Below are positions 49,093 through 56,800 of a stretch of 59,661 nucleotides of DNA, one piece after another. Below the pieces are notes generated by a model that was not told where the DNA came from, did no database searches, and was given only the letters and a program-made list of their open reading frames with translations. The stretch is from contig CALVWX010000010.1 of NCBI GenBank assembly GCA_944368215.1, positions 1-59,661 of the forward strand. Direction: 5' to 3'. Source of the stretch: an uncultured Clostridia bacterium (GTDB lineage Bacteria; Bacillota; Clostridia; Christensenellales; Borkfalkiaceae). Each line of letters begins with the position of its first letter. Position 1 is the stretch's first letter. A program made the translations under genes and the position numbers.

Positions 49093-50372
49093 ACCACATA
49101 TTTTCCAAGCTGACAAAGCACGGCAGACTTACCGAGCTGGAGATTAAAACGGCCATGAGGGAAGTGCGCGTGGCGCTCCTCGAAGCCGACGTAAACATTC
49201 AGGTTGCCAAAAAGTTTTGTGCGGACGTCTCCGAAAAGGCCGTCGGCCAGGAAATTTTAAAGAGCCTCAATCCCGCCCAGCAGGTAATAAAAATTGTCAA
49301 TGAGGAGCTCATCGAGCTGATGGGTTCCACCAATTCCAAGCTCATCGTCTCGCCCAAGCCCCCCACGGTAATCATGATGTGCGGCCTTCAGGGCGCGGGC
49401 AAAACCACGCTGTGCGGCAAGCTTGCCGTCCTCTTGAAAAAGAGCGGAAAAAAGCCACTTCTGGTCGCGGGCGACATTTACCGCCCCGCGGCTATAACCC
49501 AGTTGCAGGTCGTCGGTAAAAACGCGGGGGTTGAGGTGTTTGAAAAGGGCACTCAGGACCCCGTCAAAACGGCAAAGGAGGCCGTCGATTACGCCCGCTC
49601 GATGGGCTATGATACGGTCATCATCGATACTGCCGGCAGGCTTGAAATAGACGAAAAGCTCATGCAGGAACTCGAGCGCATAAAGGCGGCGGTGGAGGTT
49701 TCCGAAATTCTTCTGACCGTCGACGCCATGATGGGTCAGGTGGCCGTCAACGTCGCCAAGACCTTCAACGACAGGCTGGAAGTCACCGGCATTGTGTTGA
49801 CCAAGCTCGACGGCGATACCCGCGGCGGCGCCTGCCTTTCCATCAAGGCCGTTACGGGCAAACCCATCAAGTTCATAGGCGTGGGCGAAAAGCTTACCGA
49901 CCTCGAATATTTCTACCCCGACAGAATGGCTTCGCGCATTCTCGGCATGGGCGACGTTTTAACGCTAATCGAAAAGGCTCAGGAGGCAGTAACCGAAGAG
50001 CAGGCCAAAAAAATGCAGAAAAAAATGCTCGAAAACGCGTTCACGCTGGAAGATTACCTCGAACAGTTCGAGAGCATGAAAAAAATGGGCGGCGCGCAGG
50101 CGCTCGTGTCCATGATGCCCGGCCTTGCGGGAAAGGTCAAGGACGGCGATATAGACGAGCGCAAAATGGAGCGTACAAAGGCCATCATACTTTCCATGAC
50201 AAAAAAGGAGCGCACCGACCCATCGATTATCAACTCTTCGCGCAAAAAGCGCATAGCGGCGGGTTCGGGCACTTCCGTGCAGGAAATAAACCAGCTTTTA
50301 AAGCAATTCGACCAGACCAAACAGCTTATAAAACAGCTCAAGGGCGGCAAGAAGAGACTTCCATTCATTTAA
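49059..50372 (+). CDS. ffh: signal recognition particle GTPase Ffh
   Basis: 437 residues. N domain with LFSSLSERLNHIFSKL and MREVRVALLEADVN; G domain with G1 GLQGAGKTT, G3 DTAGR and G4 TKLDGDTRGG; and an M domain with the Met-rich helices (MKKMGGAQALVSMMPGL). It binds signal peptides with the SRP RNA and docks to FtsY. The ATG lies within the 3' end of ylxM. No SRP RNA gene was recognised in the window. Confidence 0.97.
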   Translation: MALFSSLSERLNHIFSKLTKHGRLTELEIKTAMREVRVALLEADVNIQVAKKFCADVSEKAVGQEILKSLNPAQQVIKIVNEELIELMGSTNSKLIVSPKPPTVIMMCGLQGAGKTTLCGKLAVLLKKSGKKPLLVAGDIYRPAAITQLQVVGKNAGVEVFEKGTQDPVKTAKEAVDYARSMGYDTVIIDTAGRLEIDEKLMQELERIKAAVEVSEILLTVDAMMGQVAVNVAKTFNDRLEVTGIVLTKLDGDTRGGACLSIKAVTGKPIKFIGVGEKLTDLEYFYPDRMASRILGMGDVLTLIEKAQEAVTEEQAKKMQKKMLENAFTLEDYLEQFESMKKMGGAQALVSMMPGLAGKVKDGDIDERKMERTKAIILSMTKKERTDPSIINSSRKKRIAAGSGTSVQEINQLLKQFDQTKQLIKQLKGGKKRLPFI

Positions 50373-50415
50373 AATATTAACGTTCGTTGTGCGTTGGCCG
50401 CAACGCACCAACTCG

Positions 50416-50557
50416 CCGTTATTTGAGCGTCAGGCACTCTTGCCGCGATTTGTTTCAGCCCCCCCCGATTAATTAATTGCGGCAATTCACTCTGCTGAGG
50501 CTGCTGGCCGCAGCAAACAGAGGCTTGCTGCGCGAAGGCGCGACTTCGCTTGCAACG
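50416..50557. repeat. direct repeat flanking rpsP, left copy
   Basis: About 142 nt starting CGTTATTTGAGCG and including CTCTTGCCGCGA, a variable AT-rich piece, TGCGGCAATTCACTCTGCTG, GGCTGCTGGCCGCAGCAAA and GCGAAGGCGCGACTTCGC. It matches 50,986-51,128 over its whole length. Together with CAACGCAC/GTGCGTTG (50,390-50,409) it fills the ffh-rpsP gap. Confidence 0.75.
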
Positions 50558-50644
50558 TGATGCTGTGCGCTAAAGGCGTAGAATATATATTTTACTATTA
50601 GCAAGATTTTAAAATTTTTATATATAAAACAGGAGAATAAAAAA

Positions 50645-50941
50645 ATGGCAGTTAAAATGAGACTTACCAGAATGGGCGACAAAAAATCCCCCTTCTACAG
50701 AATCGTAGTCATCGATTCCAGAAAAGCACAGTCGGGCGAATACATCGATAAAATCGGTTACGTCGATCCTTTAAAGGACCCCGCAGAAATCAACATTGAT
50801 GTTGAAAAGGCCAAGAGCTGGCTTGCAAAGGGCGTTCAGCCTACCGAAACGGTAAGAAGCTACCTTGTAAAGGCCGGCGCCATGGAACAGCCCGCAAAGC
50901 TTTCCGCGCCCAAGACAAACAATAAGAAAAAGAAGAAGTAA
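50645..50941 (+). CDS. rpsP: 30S ribosomal protein S16
   Basis: 98 residues. [26 protein letters not shown] is the family signature; [14 protein letters not shown] and the C-terminal basic tail (NNKKKKK) follow. S16 stabilises the 16S 5' domain. ACAGGAGA precedes the ATG. It is bracketed by two copies of a 142-nt direct repeat. Confidence 0.97.
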   Translation: MAVKMRLTRMGDKKSPFYRIVVIDSRKAQSGEYIDKIGYVDPLKDPAEINIDVEKAKSWLAKGVQPTETVRSYLVKAGAMEQPAKLSAPKTNNKKKKK

Positions 50942-50985
50942 GACGATTAACACAAATTAAGCGCTGGAGGGCGCGCATAATTTGT

Positions 50986-51128
50986 CGTTATTTTTAGCGC
51001 CATGCGCTCTTGCCGCGACCTTAATGTAGCCCTCATATTATATAGTCGCGGCAATTCACTATGCTGAGGCTGCTGACCGCAGCAAATAGGGTCTTGCGGC
51101 GCGAAGGCGCGACTTCGCTTGCAAACGT
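50986..51128. repeat. direct repeat flanking rpsP, right copy
   Basis: CGTTATTTTTAGCG, CTCTTGCCGCGA, GCGGCAATTCACTATGCTG, GGCTGCTGACCGCAGCAAA, GCGAAGGCGCGACTTCGC. Differences from the left copy concentrate in the AT-rich part. It lies in the 504-nt gap between rpsP and khpA, which also holds the element at 51,269. Confidence 0.75.
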
Positions 51129-51268
51129 AATAATTATATCGCTCGTTTCGTGCAGTAGCGCGAAACGCAGCGAGATAAATTCGTCGCAAAATCGCTTAAC
51201 GGCAGAAATGAATTCCGCCTTACGATTTTCGTCCTTAATTACTTCAGAAATAATTGCGTGCCTTTTTT

Positions 51269-51340
51269 CCCGTTGTCATACTGAGCGGAGGACGAAGTCC
51301 GCAGTCGAATGTATCTGGCGCGTATTGCGCCGACAACGGG
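51269..51340 (+). repeat. half-copy of the TGTCATACTGAGCG family
   Basis: CCCGTTGTCATACTGAGCGG on the left and GACAACGGG on the right; interior GCAGTCGAATGTATCTGGCG. It matches 12,822-12,884 in reverse complement, so this half-form is a defined subtype. Confidence 0.7.
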
Positions 51341-51445
51341 GAAATAATTATTCACCCGACGGGTTGCAATTCGTGCGGGGATATCCCGCAACTAAAATAA
51401 AATTAAGGCGCATCAATCCGATTAAACGCGCCGCGGAGAAAAATT

Positions 51446-51685
51446 ATGCTGGATTTAATCAAATATATCGTCGAGCAGTTCGCCGACAAAAAAGATGAAG
51501 TAGAATACAAGGTGGAGGAGAAGGAAAACGCAATCGAAGTCACCGTCCTCCTCGCCGAAAGCGACATGGGCAAGGTCATCGGCAAGCAGGGTAAAATAGC
51601 CAAGGCTATGCGCACACTCGTGCGTTGCGCCACCCCCCGCGACAGCAAAAAATACGTCATCGAAATCGAAGAAAAAAAGGCGTAA
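51446..51685 (+). CDS. khpA: KhpA-type KH-domain RNA-binding protein
   Basis: 79 residues, a single type-II KH domain (YlqC/KhpA). MLDLIKYIVEQFADKKDEVE is the first helix, and the GxxG loop VIGKQGKIAKAMRTLVRC is the RNA-binding site. KhpA works with KhpB/Jag on sRNAs and division. It lies between rpsP and rimM exactly as in Bacillus. GCGGAG precedes the ATG. Confidence 0.95.
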   Translation: MLDLIKYIVEQFADKKDEVEYKVEEKENAIEVTVLLAESDMGKVIGKQGKIAKAMRTLVRCATPRDSKKYVIEIEEKKA

Positions 51686-51704
51686 GCTGAAAATTTTGGG
51701 AAAG

Positions 51705-51729
51705 AAAGGCTGTCAGGCCTTTTTTTCTT
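51705..51729 (+). terminator. weak terminator between khpA and rimM
   Basis: AAAGGC (51,705-51,710), loop TGTCAG, GCCTTT (51,717-51,722), then TTTTTC. A 6-bp stem with a long T-run; it may attenuate. Confidence 0.65.
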
Positions 51730-51746
51730 ACATTGCGTAAAAATTT

Positions 51747-52253
51747 ATGGAAAAAACTCTCACCGTAGCAATAGTGCTCAAGCCGCAGGGCATACGCGGC
51801 GAAATCAAGGTTAAAACGCTTACGGACACCGCCGAAGATTTGTGCGCTTTTCCCCGCGTTTTTATCGACGGGCAGGAATACAAGGTAATGGCCGTCCGTC
51901 CCGCGGGCGACTGCGCGTACCTTTCGCTCCGCGGCATTGCCGACCGCAACGCCGCCGAACTTCTGCGCGGCAAAGACGTTCTGGTATTGCGCGAGGACGC
52001 GCCCGAACTGCCTGAAGACACCTTTTACCTCGTCGACGTGCTCGGTTGCGAACTCGTCACCGAAAAGGGCAAAACGCTGGGCACTATATGCGATATAACG
52101 CCCGCCAAAACGGATATTTACGTCGCCGAAAACAACGGCAAAAAAATAACTTTTGTCGCCGCCGACGGCGTTATAGAGGATATCGACGTAGAGGCAAAGC
52201 GCGTAACCGTCAACAAAAAACGCTTCGACGAAGTAGCCATGTACGAAGGCTGA
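51747..52253 (+). CDS. rimM: 16S rRNA processing protein RimM
   Basis: 168 residues. The N-terminal beta-barrel is MEKTLTVAIVLKPQGIRGEIKVKTLTD and the C-terminal PRC-barrel region contains FYLVDVLGCELVTEKGKTLGTICDI. It binds S19 and assists 30S head maturation. Next to trmD as in nearly all bacteria. Confidence 0.95.
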   Translation: MEKTLTVAIVLKPQGIRGEIKVKTLTDTAEDLCAFPRVFIDGQEYKVMAVRPAGDCAYLSLRGIADRNAAELLRGKDVLVLREDAPELPEDTFYLVDVLGCELVTEKGKTLGTICDITPAKTDIYVAENNGKKITFVAADGVIEDIDVEAKRVTVNKKRFDEVAMYEG

Positions 52254-52265
52254 AATTGTGACTTT

Positions 52266-52297
52266 GCGCGGGCGCCTTCCGCGCCCGCGCATTTTTA
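52266..52297 (+). terminator. hairpin between rimM and trmD
   Basis: GCGCGGGCGC (52,266-52,275), loop CTTCC, GCGCCCGCGC (52,281-52,290), then ATTTTTAG. An intrinsic-type terminator inside what is normally a continuous operon. Confidence 0.82.
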
Positions 52298-52372
52298 GTT
52301 CGTCCGCGGCTATGCGGCGGCGAACGCCGTTTTAACGCGAGGAAGCGTTTTTTGTACGCCATTGGTCTGAAT

Positions 52373-53044
52373 ATGAAGATAACCATTTTAACGCTCTTCC
52401 CCGAAATGTTCGAGCCCCTGAAACAGAGTATAATAGGACGCGCGGCTGAGAGCGGAAAATTAAATATAAATATCGTCAACATACGCGACTATACCGACGA
52501 TAAAAAGCATTTCAAGTGCGACGACTATCCCTTCGGCGGCGGCGCGGGCATGGTGATGATGCCCCAGCCCATAGCTTCCGCAATAGAGGACGTCGACCCC
52601 GACCACAATGCGCGGCGCATTTTTATGTCGCCCAAGGGCGCAACTTTTACCCAGCAGAAGGCCTTCGAACTGGCCGCGTGCGAACATATTCTGTTGCTCT
52701 GCGGCCACTACGAGGGCGTCGACCAGCGCGTAATAGATATGTTTATCGACGAGGAAATTTCTATCGGCGACTATGTTCTGACGGGCGGCGAACTGCCCGC
52801 GATGGTCGTGTGCGATACGGTCGCAAGGTATGTCGACGGCGTACTCTCCCAAGGCTCGCTCGTCGACGAAAGCTTTGCCGACGGCGCGCTGGAATATCCC
52901 CAGTACACCCGCCCCGCCGTATTCCGCGGCGTGCCCGTGCCCGAGGTTTTGCTTTCGGGCAACCATCAGAAGGTTGCCGAGTGGCGCAGGAAGGAGAGCG
53001 AGCGCATAACAAAGGAGCGTCGCCCCGACCTGTTGAAAAAATAA
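52373..53044 (+). CDS. trmD: tRNA (guanine-37-N1) methyltransferase
   Basis: 223 residues, SPOUT fold. MKITILTLFPEMFEPLKQS at the start, DDYPFGGGAGMVMMPQPI, the SAM-binding trefoil knot LLLCGHYEGVDQRV and SIGDYVLTGGELPAMVV, and the C-terminal EVLLSGNHQKVAEWRR. It methylates G37 of tRNAs to prevent frameshifting. No clear Shine-Dalgarno precedes the ATG at 52,373. The usual following gene rplS is 3 kb away here. Confidence 0.97.
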   Translation: MKITILTLFPEMFEPLKQSIIGRAAESGKLNINIVNIRDYTDDKKHFKCDDYPFGGGAGMVMMPQPIASAIEDVDPDHNARRIFMSPKGATFTQQKAFELAACEHILLLCGHYEGVDQRVIDMFIDEEISIGDYVLTGGELPAMVVCDTVARYVDGVLSQGSLVDESFADGALEYPQYTRPAVFRGVPVPEVLLSGNHQKVAEWRRKESERITKERRPDLLKK

Positions 53045-53152
53045 ATTGCCATGCGCAATTCATTTTTGCAGTTAATAATTAAAAACAAATAATGAATAAT
53101 TCAGGCGGATTCACGCAAATGCTGCAGCTTTGCGCGAGGCATTTATTCTCGG

Positions 53153-53269
53153 TGTCATACTGAGCGGAGCATGGCGGCAGCCGTGCGCAGTCGAATGTAG
53201 CTTGCGGGCAGAGGACTCTTACAAGATCCTTCGGCTTCGTTCGCGTTGCTCACTGCGCTCAGGATGACA
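53153..53269. repeat. TGTCATACTGAGCG family, full copy
   Basis: 117 bp bounded by TGTCATACTGAGCG (53,153-53,166) and CGCTCAGGATGACA (53,256-53,269), with GCAGTCGAATGTA and AGATCCTTCGGCTTCG inside. It shows the same layout and nearly the same size as 14,871-14,984. Confidence 0.78.
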
Positions 53270-53334
53270 GAGGTGCCCGCCCACCCGCCCTATTATGCGC
53301 GCAAGCGCGCTAATTGATGGGGATTGCCGCAGTA

Positions 53335-53449
53335 ATTCTGATTAAATTATGGCGAGAAACGGTAGACGGAATTGACTTCCGTCGTCAAGCCGTTTCCGAC
53401 AAAATAACCTCGCTGCGTGTCGCACGGAGCTGCTTGCGGCGAGTACGAC
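53335..53449. repeat. 115-bp direct repeat, left copy
   Basis: Matches 53,882-53,996 at an offset of exactly 547 bp with 5 mismatches and no gaps. It contains AGAAACGG/CCGTTTC enclosing GACGGAA/TTCCGTC. One of the mismatches (C to T) lies in the loop-side base of the inner stem. Confidence 0.88.
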
Positions 53450-53499
53450 TCGTCGGGATAAACTTCGCGCAACACAAGCTGCGTATGACGCACCTTGGA

Positions 53500-53640
53500 T
53501 CATTGCTGCGTTTCTTCTCGTCGGCTGTAAGGAAAGCAGCCTCCTCGGGCACCGCAAACGCCGGACGTATGCGTTTGCTCACCTCACAACGCTCAAACAG
53601 TGGGTGACCACTGTTTGTAGAACAGCGTTGTTCTCCCTCT
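53500..53640 (-). repeat. three-hairpin interspersed element, copy D (reverse)
   Basis: On the minus strand: GAGGGAGAACAACGCTG, AAACAGTGG/CCACTGTTT, AGCGTTGTGAGGTGAGC, GCGGTGCCCGAGGAGGCTG, then TTTCCTTACAGCCGACGAGAAG. Closest to copies A and C. Confidence 0.7.
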
Positions 53641-53751
53641 TCGTGCAAAATCCACGGTTTTGCGCGAGTAAAAGAAATTAATGTTTGCAAGCAAAACCGC
53701 GCTTTTGCGTAGCAAGACACAATTTGTTGCGGTTAGCATTCTCGGCGGCAG

Positions 53752-53872
53752 TAAGGAGTGCAGCCGCCTCGGTCACCACGTCGCGCTTTATTATGCGCTC
53801 GTTCACTTCGCAAGGCAAAACAGCACACCGTGCTGTTTTGAGAATACCTTGCTCACCATCAGCGGGTGAATG
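53752..53872 (-). repeat. three-hairpin interspersed element, degenerate copy E (reverse)
   Basis: On the minus strand AAACAGCA/TGCTGTTT takes the place of AAACAGTGG/CCACTGTTT, with AAGGTATT and CTTGCGAAGTGAACGAGC beside it and GTGGTGACCGAGGCGGCTG afterwards. The structure is kept but the sequence has drifted. Confidence 0.5.
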
Positions 53873-53881
53873 GGCGCAATT

Positions 53882-53996
53882 ATTCTGAATAATTTATGGC
53901 GAGAAACGGCAGACGGAATTGATTTCCGTCGTTAAGCCGTTTCCGACAAAATAACCTCGCTGCGTGTCGCACGGAGCTGCTTGCGGCGAGTACGAC
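53882..53996. repeat. 115-bp direct repeat, right copy
   Basis: Second copy of 53,335-53,449. It ends 17 nt before the rbgA ATG, so the rbgA promoter may be inside it; no consensus hexamers were recognised. Confidence 0.88.
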
Positions 53997-54013
53997 ACGA
54001 GCGATTTATTATT

Positions 54014-54868
54014 ATGAAACATATTCAATGGTTCCCCGGCCACATGACAAAGGCCATGAGGATGATGGAGGAGGCTGTAGGCGTCTGCGACGGCATAATT
54101 TATGTGCTCGACGCGCGCTGCCCCGCATCGTCCTACAACAAAAACTTAAAAAAGACTTTCGGTTCGCGCCCCGTTTTATACGTGCTCAACAAATGCGACC
54201 TCGCCGATAAAAAGGCGGACGAGTTTGTAAAACTCATACGCTCGCAGGGCGGAGCATGCATAAAGCTCAATGCGGTAAATTCCAATTCGCGGCGGGATAT
54301 TACGGGGGCAATCTCTTCTCTCATTGCCGAAAAACAGCAAAAAAGCCTCGCAAAAGGGTACAATCGCATATTCCGCTTTATGGTTTGCGGCGTTCCCAAC
54401 ACGGGCAAGAGCACGGTTATAAACCTTCTCTCGCGCGAAAAGCGCGCCGCCACTGGCGACAAGGCGGGCGTAACCCGCGGCAAGCAATGGATTCGCTGCG
54501 ACGGCTTTGAACTTCTCGACACCCCCGGCACCACGCCGCCCGCGTTTGAGAATCAGAAGTTCGCGCTGAGGCTGGCCTTCGTCGGCTCGATAAACGACGA
54601 TATTCTCGACATGGATGACGTCGCTCTGGCCCTGCTCGACGAAATCGCGCAGAAATACCCGCAGGCGCTGAAGGACAGATACGGCATAGACGTCGGCGAA
54701 CGGCTCGAAATGCTCGAAGGCGTGTGCCGACGCCGCGGCTTTATGCTGCGCGGGGGCGAGTTTGACTATGAGCGCGGCGAGCGCGCGGTGATAGACGACT
54801 TCCGCAAGGGCAGGCTGGGCGGCATGACGCTCGACGATATTTCCGACTGCGACGGAATGGAATTCTGA
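54014..54868 (+). CDS. rbgA: ribosome biogenesis GTPase RbgA (YlqF)
   Basis: 284 residues, a circularly permuted GTPase. HIQWFPGHMTKAMRMM is the signature N-terminus; G4 (VLNKCDLAD) comes before G1 (GVPNTGKST) and G3 (DTPG). It is needed for late 50S assembly. The ATG at 54,014 gives the family-typical MKHIQWFPGHM start; a longer reading would run into the 115-bp repeat. Only a weak GAG precedes it. rnhB follows after 2 nt. Confidence 0.95.
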   Translation: MKHIQWFPGHMTKAMRMMEEAVGVCDGIIYVLDARCPASSYNKNLKKTFGSRPVLYVLNKCDLADKKADEFVKLIRSQGGACIKLNAVNSNSRRDITGAISSLIAEKQQKSLAKGYNRIFRFMVCGVPNTGKSTVINLLSREKRAATGDKAGVTRGKQWIRCDGFELLDTPGTTPPAFENQKFALRLAFVGSINDDILDMDDVALALLDEIAQKYPQALKDRYGIDVGERLEMLEGVCRRRGFMLRGGEFDYERGERAVIDDFRKGRLGGMTLDDISDCDGMEF

Positions 54869-54870
54869 CC

Positions 54871-55467
54871 ATGGATAAAATGTTTTACGAAAGCGCATTG
54901 CATGCGCGCGGATTGAATTACGTTTGCGGCGTCGACGAAGTCGGCCGCGGCCCGCTGGCCGGGCCCGTAGTCTGCGCAGCGGTAATAATGCCGCAGGGCG
55001 ACATAATAGAGGGTGTGGACGACAGCAAAAAACTGACCGCAAAAAAGCGCGAAAAGCTGGCCGAATTGATAAAACAAAAGGCGGTTGCATGGGCAATATG
55101 CCGCGTCGAACCGCAGGTCATTGACCGGATAAATATTTTGCAGGCCACGCGGCTGTGCATGAAAAACGCCGTCGAAAGCCTCGATATCAGACCCGATTTC
55201 GTGCTTACCGACGGCAACATGACTTTAGATATATCAATCCCTCAGCGCAGCATAATAAAGGGTGACGCCAACTGTTACTGCATAGGCGCGGCGTCCATCA
55301 TTGCAAAGGTGGAAAGGGACGCGCTCATGGCGGAATATGCCGCGGTCTATCCCGGCTATGGATTTGAAAAAAACGCCGGTTACGGCACGGCGGCGCACAT
55401 CGCCGCAATAAAACAGCTCGGCCTTACGCCCATTCACCGCAGGAGTTTTACAAAAAAATGGCAATAA
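54871..55467 (+). CDS. rnhB: ribonuclease HII
   Basis: 198 residues. VCGVDEVGRGPLAGPVVCAAV carries the catalytic Asp-Glu pair, DDSKKLTAKKRE follows, and the other metal ligands are in VLTDGNMTLDI and the C-terminal IIAKVERDALM. It removes ribonucleotides from DNA. Co-transcribed with rbgA as in Bacillus, and overlaps yraN by 10 nt. Confidence 0.96.
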   Translation: MDKMFYESALHARGLNYVCGVDEVGRGPLAGPVVCAAVIMPQGDIIEGVDDSKKLTAKKREKLAELIKQKAVAWAICRVEPQVIDRINILQATRLCMKNAVESLDIRPDFVLTDGNMTLDISIPQRSIIKGDANCYCIGAASIIAKVERDALMAEYAAVYPGYGFEKNAGYGTAAHIAAIKQLGLTPIHRRSFTKKWQ

Positions 55468-55811
55468 AGGGCGCGCTCCGCCGCCTCGGCTTTTCGGGCG
55501 AGGGCAGGGCGGCAAGATACCTCAAAAAGAACGGATATCAAATAATTTCGCGCAACTTCCGCTGTCCCTTCGGCGAAGTCGACATAATTGCGGCCAAGGG
55601 CGACGTGCTGGCTTTTATCGAGGTAAAAACACGCACAGGCGATGCCTTCGGCCGCCCCAACGAGGCCGTCCGCGCTGACAGGCAAAAGAGGTACATAAAC
55701 TGCGCACGTTACTATTTTTCGGGCAGGGAAATGGACTGCGTTGTCAGGTTCGACATTATCGAAGTGGATAAAGATGGTATAAACCATATCGAAAACGCCT
55801 TTTCCCCTTAA
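55458..55811 (+). CDS. yraN: YraN-family (UPF0102) predicted endonuclease-fold protein
   Basis: 117 residues. The PD-(D/E)XK-like core is NFRCPFGEVDIIAAKGDVLAFIEVKTRTG with the E-V-D and E-V-K ligands. GEGRAARYLKKNGYQII at the start is typical. Function unresolved (proposed Holliday-junction resolvase-like). It starts inside the 3' end of rnhB, a common gene order. Confidence 0.93.
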   Translation: MAIKGALRRLGFSGEGRAARYLKKNGYQIISRNFRCPFGEVDIIAAKGDVLAFIEVKTRTGDAFGRPNEAVRADRQKRYINCARYYFSGREMDCVVRFDIIEVDKDGINHIENAFSP

Positions 55812-55818
55812 CCGCTGC

Positions 55819-55854
55819 CGCCCATATATTATATATCGCCCATATATTATATAT
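55819..55854. repeat. 18-bp tandem duplication
   Basis: CGCCCATATATTATATAT occurs twice in a row (55,819-55,836 and 55,837-55,854), 8 nt after yraN. The AT-rich palindromic part could extrude as a small cruciform. Confidence 0.8.
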
Positions 55855-55949
55855 ATGGTAAGTCAATTTGCGCGTGTCTGTATTTTTTAAACAATTACGA
55901 TTGCAAGCGAAACCGCGCTTTCGCGCAGCAAGAGCGCGTGGCCTAAAAC

Positions 55950-55987
55950 TAGAGGCAAGTTGGTGCATGGCCTCTAATGTAATGCAC
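55950..55987 (+). other. potential H-type pseudoknot
   Basis: Stem 1: TAGAGGC (55,950-55,956) with GCCTCTA (55,970-55,976). Stem 2: GTGCAT (55,963-55,968) with ATGCAC (55,982-55,987). The four arms interleave as S1-S2-S1'-S2'. It is preceded by GCAAGCGAAACCGCGCTTTCGCGC (the window-end repeat core, split here as GCAAGCGAAACC and GCGCTTTCGCGC). It lies upstream of the rplS promoter. Confidence 0.5.
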
Positions 55988-56039
55988 AATTTGCGTTAAA
56001 TATTTTTTGTGAAAATTGCGATACACCCCCTGAAATTGG

Positions 56040-56068
56040 TTGCATTTTATTTTTGCGTTTGGTAAGAT
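56040..56068 (+). promoter_or_regulatory. promoter of rplS
   Basis: TTGCAT (56,040-56,045), a 17-nt spacer, TAAGAT (56,063-56,068). Leader of about 55 nt. Confidence 0.65.
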
Positions 56069-56128
56069 ATAAAAGCTTAAAAGTTTATTCGGCGCCATCC
56101 GGCGTTAATCATACAGGAGGACAGACAC

Positions 56129-56473
56129 ATGAAAGGTTTGGTTGAAGCAATCGAAAAGGAAGGCATGAAGGAAAGCGTGCCCGCGTTTAACGTCGGCGAC
56201 ACCGTAAGGGTCGGCTTCAAGGTCATTGAAGGCACCAAGGAGAGAATTCAGAACTTCGAAGGCGTCGTCATCGCCAAAAAGCACGGCGGCATAAGGGAGA
56301 GCTTCACGGTAAGAAGGCTTTCCTTCGGCGTAGGCGTGGAAAGAACCTTCCCCGTTCATTCGCCCAAGATTGCGTCCATCACCGTTGTAAGAAAGGGCAA
56401 GGTAAGAAGGGCTAAGCTCTACTACCTGCGCGGACTTACCGGCAAGGCTGCAAAAATCAAGGAAGTTAAGTAA
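56129..56473 (+). CDS. rplS: 50S ribosomal protein L19
   Basis: 114 residues. [35 protein letters not shown], then [24 protein letters not shown] and the C-terminal basic [21 protein letters not shown]19 lies at the subunit interface. CAGGAGG is a strong Shine-Dalgarno. It has its own promoter and is separated from trmD by 3 kb. Confidence 0.97.
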   Translation: MKGLVEAIEKEGMKESVPAFNVGDTVRVGFKVIEGTKERIQNFEGVVIAKKHGGIRESFTVRRLSFGVGVERTFPVHSPKIASITVVRKGKVRRAKLYYLRGLTGKAAKIKEVK

Positions 56474-56481
56474 TTTAAAAA

Positions 56482-56513
56482 AGCTCCCGCTATGCTCGGG
56501 AGCTGATTTTTTT
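56482..56513 (+). terminator. terminator of rplS
   Basis: AGCTCCCG (56,482-56,489), loop, CGGGAGCT (56,497-56,504), then GATTTTTTTA. Confidence 0.9.
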
Positions 56514-56529
56514 ATCCGAAAAAATCAGT

Positions 56530-56785
56530 TCGCGATGAATTGAACGCCTGCGGCGTTCATTAATTGAATACTTCGTATTCATGAATTTTCGAGGCAATGC
56601 CGCTCAATGAATTGCACGCTGAAGCGTGCATAATGGCGAAAATTATTTTTACCGCAATGGAGCAATCGCAGATTGCGAGAATTCATGAAAAGGGCAAAGC
56701 TCTTTTCAATTCATGGAGGCTGTTTATGCGGCTGAGAATTCATGGCGAAGCCAATTCATTCATGCATGCTTGGCATGCAATACAT
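56530..56785. repeat. array of AATTCAT/ATGAATT-linked mini-hairpins
   Basis: At least seven small hairpins in about 255 nt, separated by ATGAATT or AATTCAT: GAACGCC/GGCGTTC, GAATAC/GTATTC, GCACGCT/AGCGTGC, GCAAT/ATTGC, AAAAGGGC/GCTCTTTT, GGC..GCC and GCATGC/GCATGC. Stems differ in sequence but the joints repeat. It fills the gap between rplS and comM. A 66-codon reading through it is an artefact of the repeat. Confidence 0.72.
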
Positions 56786-56800
56786 ATGATAAGGTAATAT

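Larger units (their letters stand above)
53045..54013. other. 968-nt repeat cluster between trmD and rbgA
   Basis: No gene is supported, although several ORFs up to 111 codons run through the repeats. In order: a TGTCATACTGAGCG element (53,153-53,269), a 115-bp unit (53,335-53,449), a three-hairpin element in reverse (53,500-53,640), a GCAAGC.AAACCGCGC.TTTGC stretch (53,687-53,711), a degenerate three-hairpin copy (53,752-53,872) and the second 115-bp unit (53,882-53,996). The layout looks like nested insertion or duplication. Confidence 0.75.

Noticed and set aside
53314-53720. Overlapping ORFs of about 97-111 codons in the trmD-rbgA gap
   Set aside because: They run through interspersed repeats in opposite strands, have no Shine-Dalgarno and match the translation of the three-hairpin element rather than a protein family.
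56597-56797. 66-codon ORF before comM
   Set aside because: It lies wholly in the AATTCAT hairpin array and has no ribosome-binding site.
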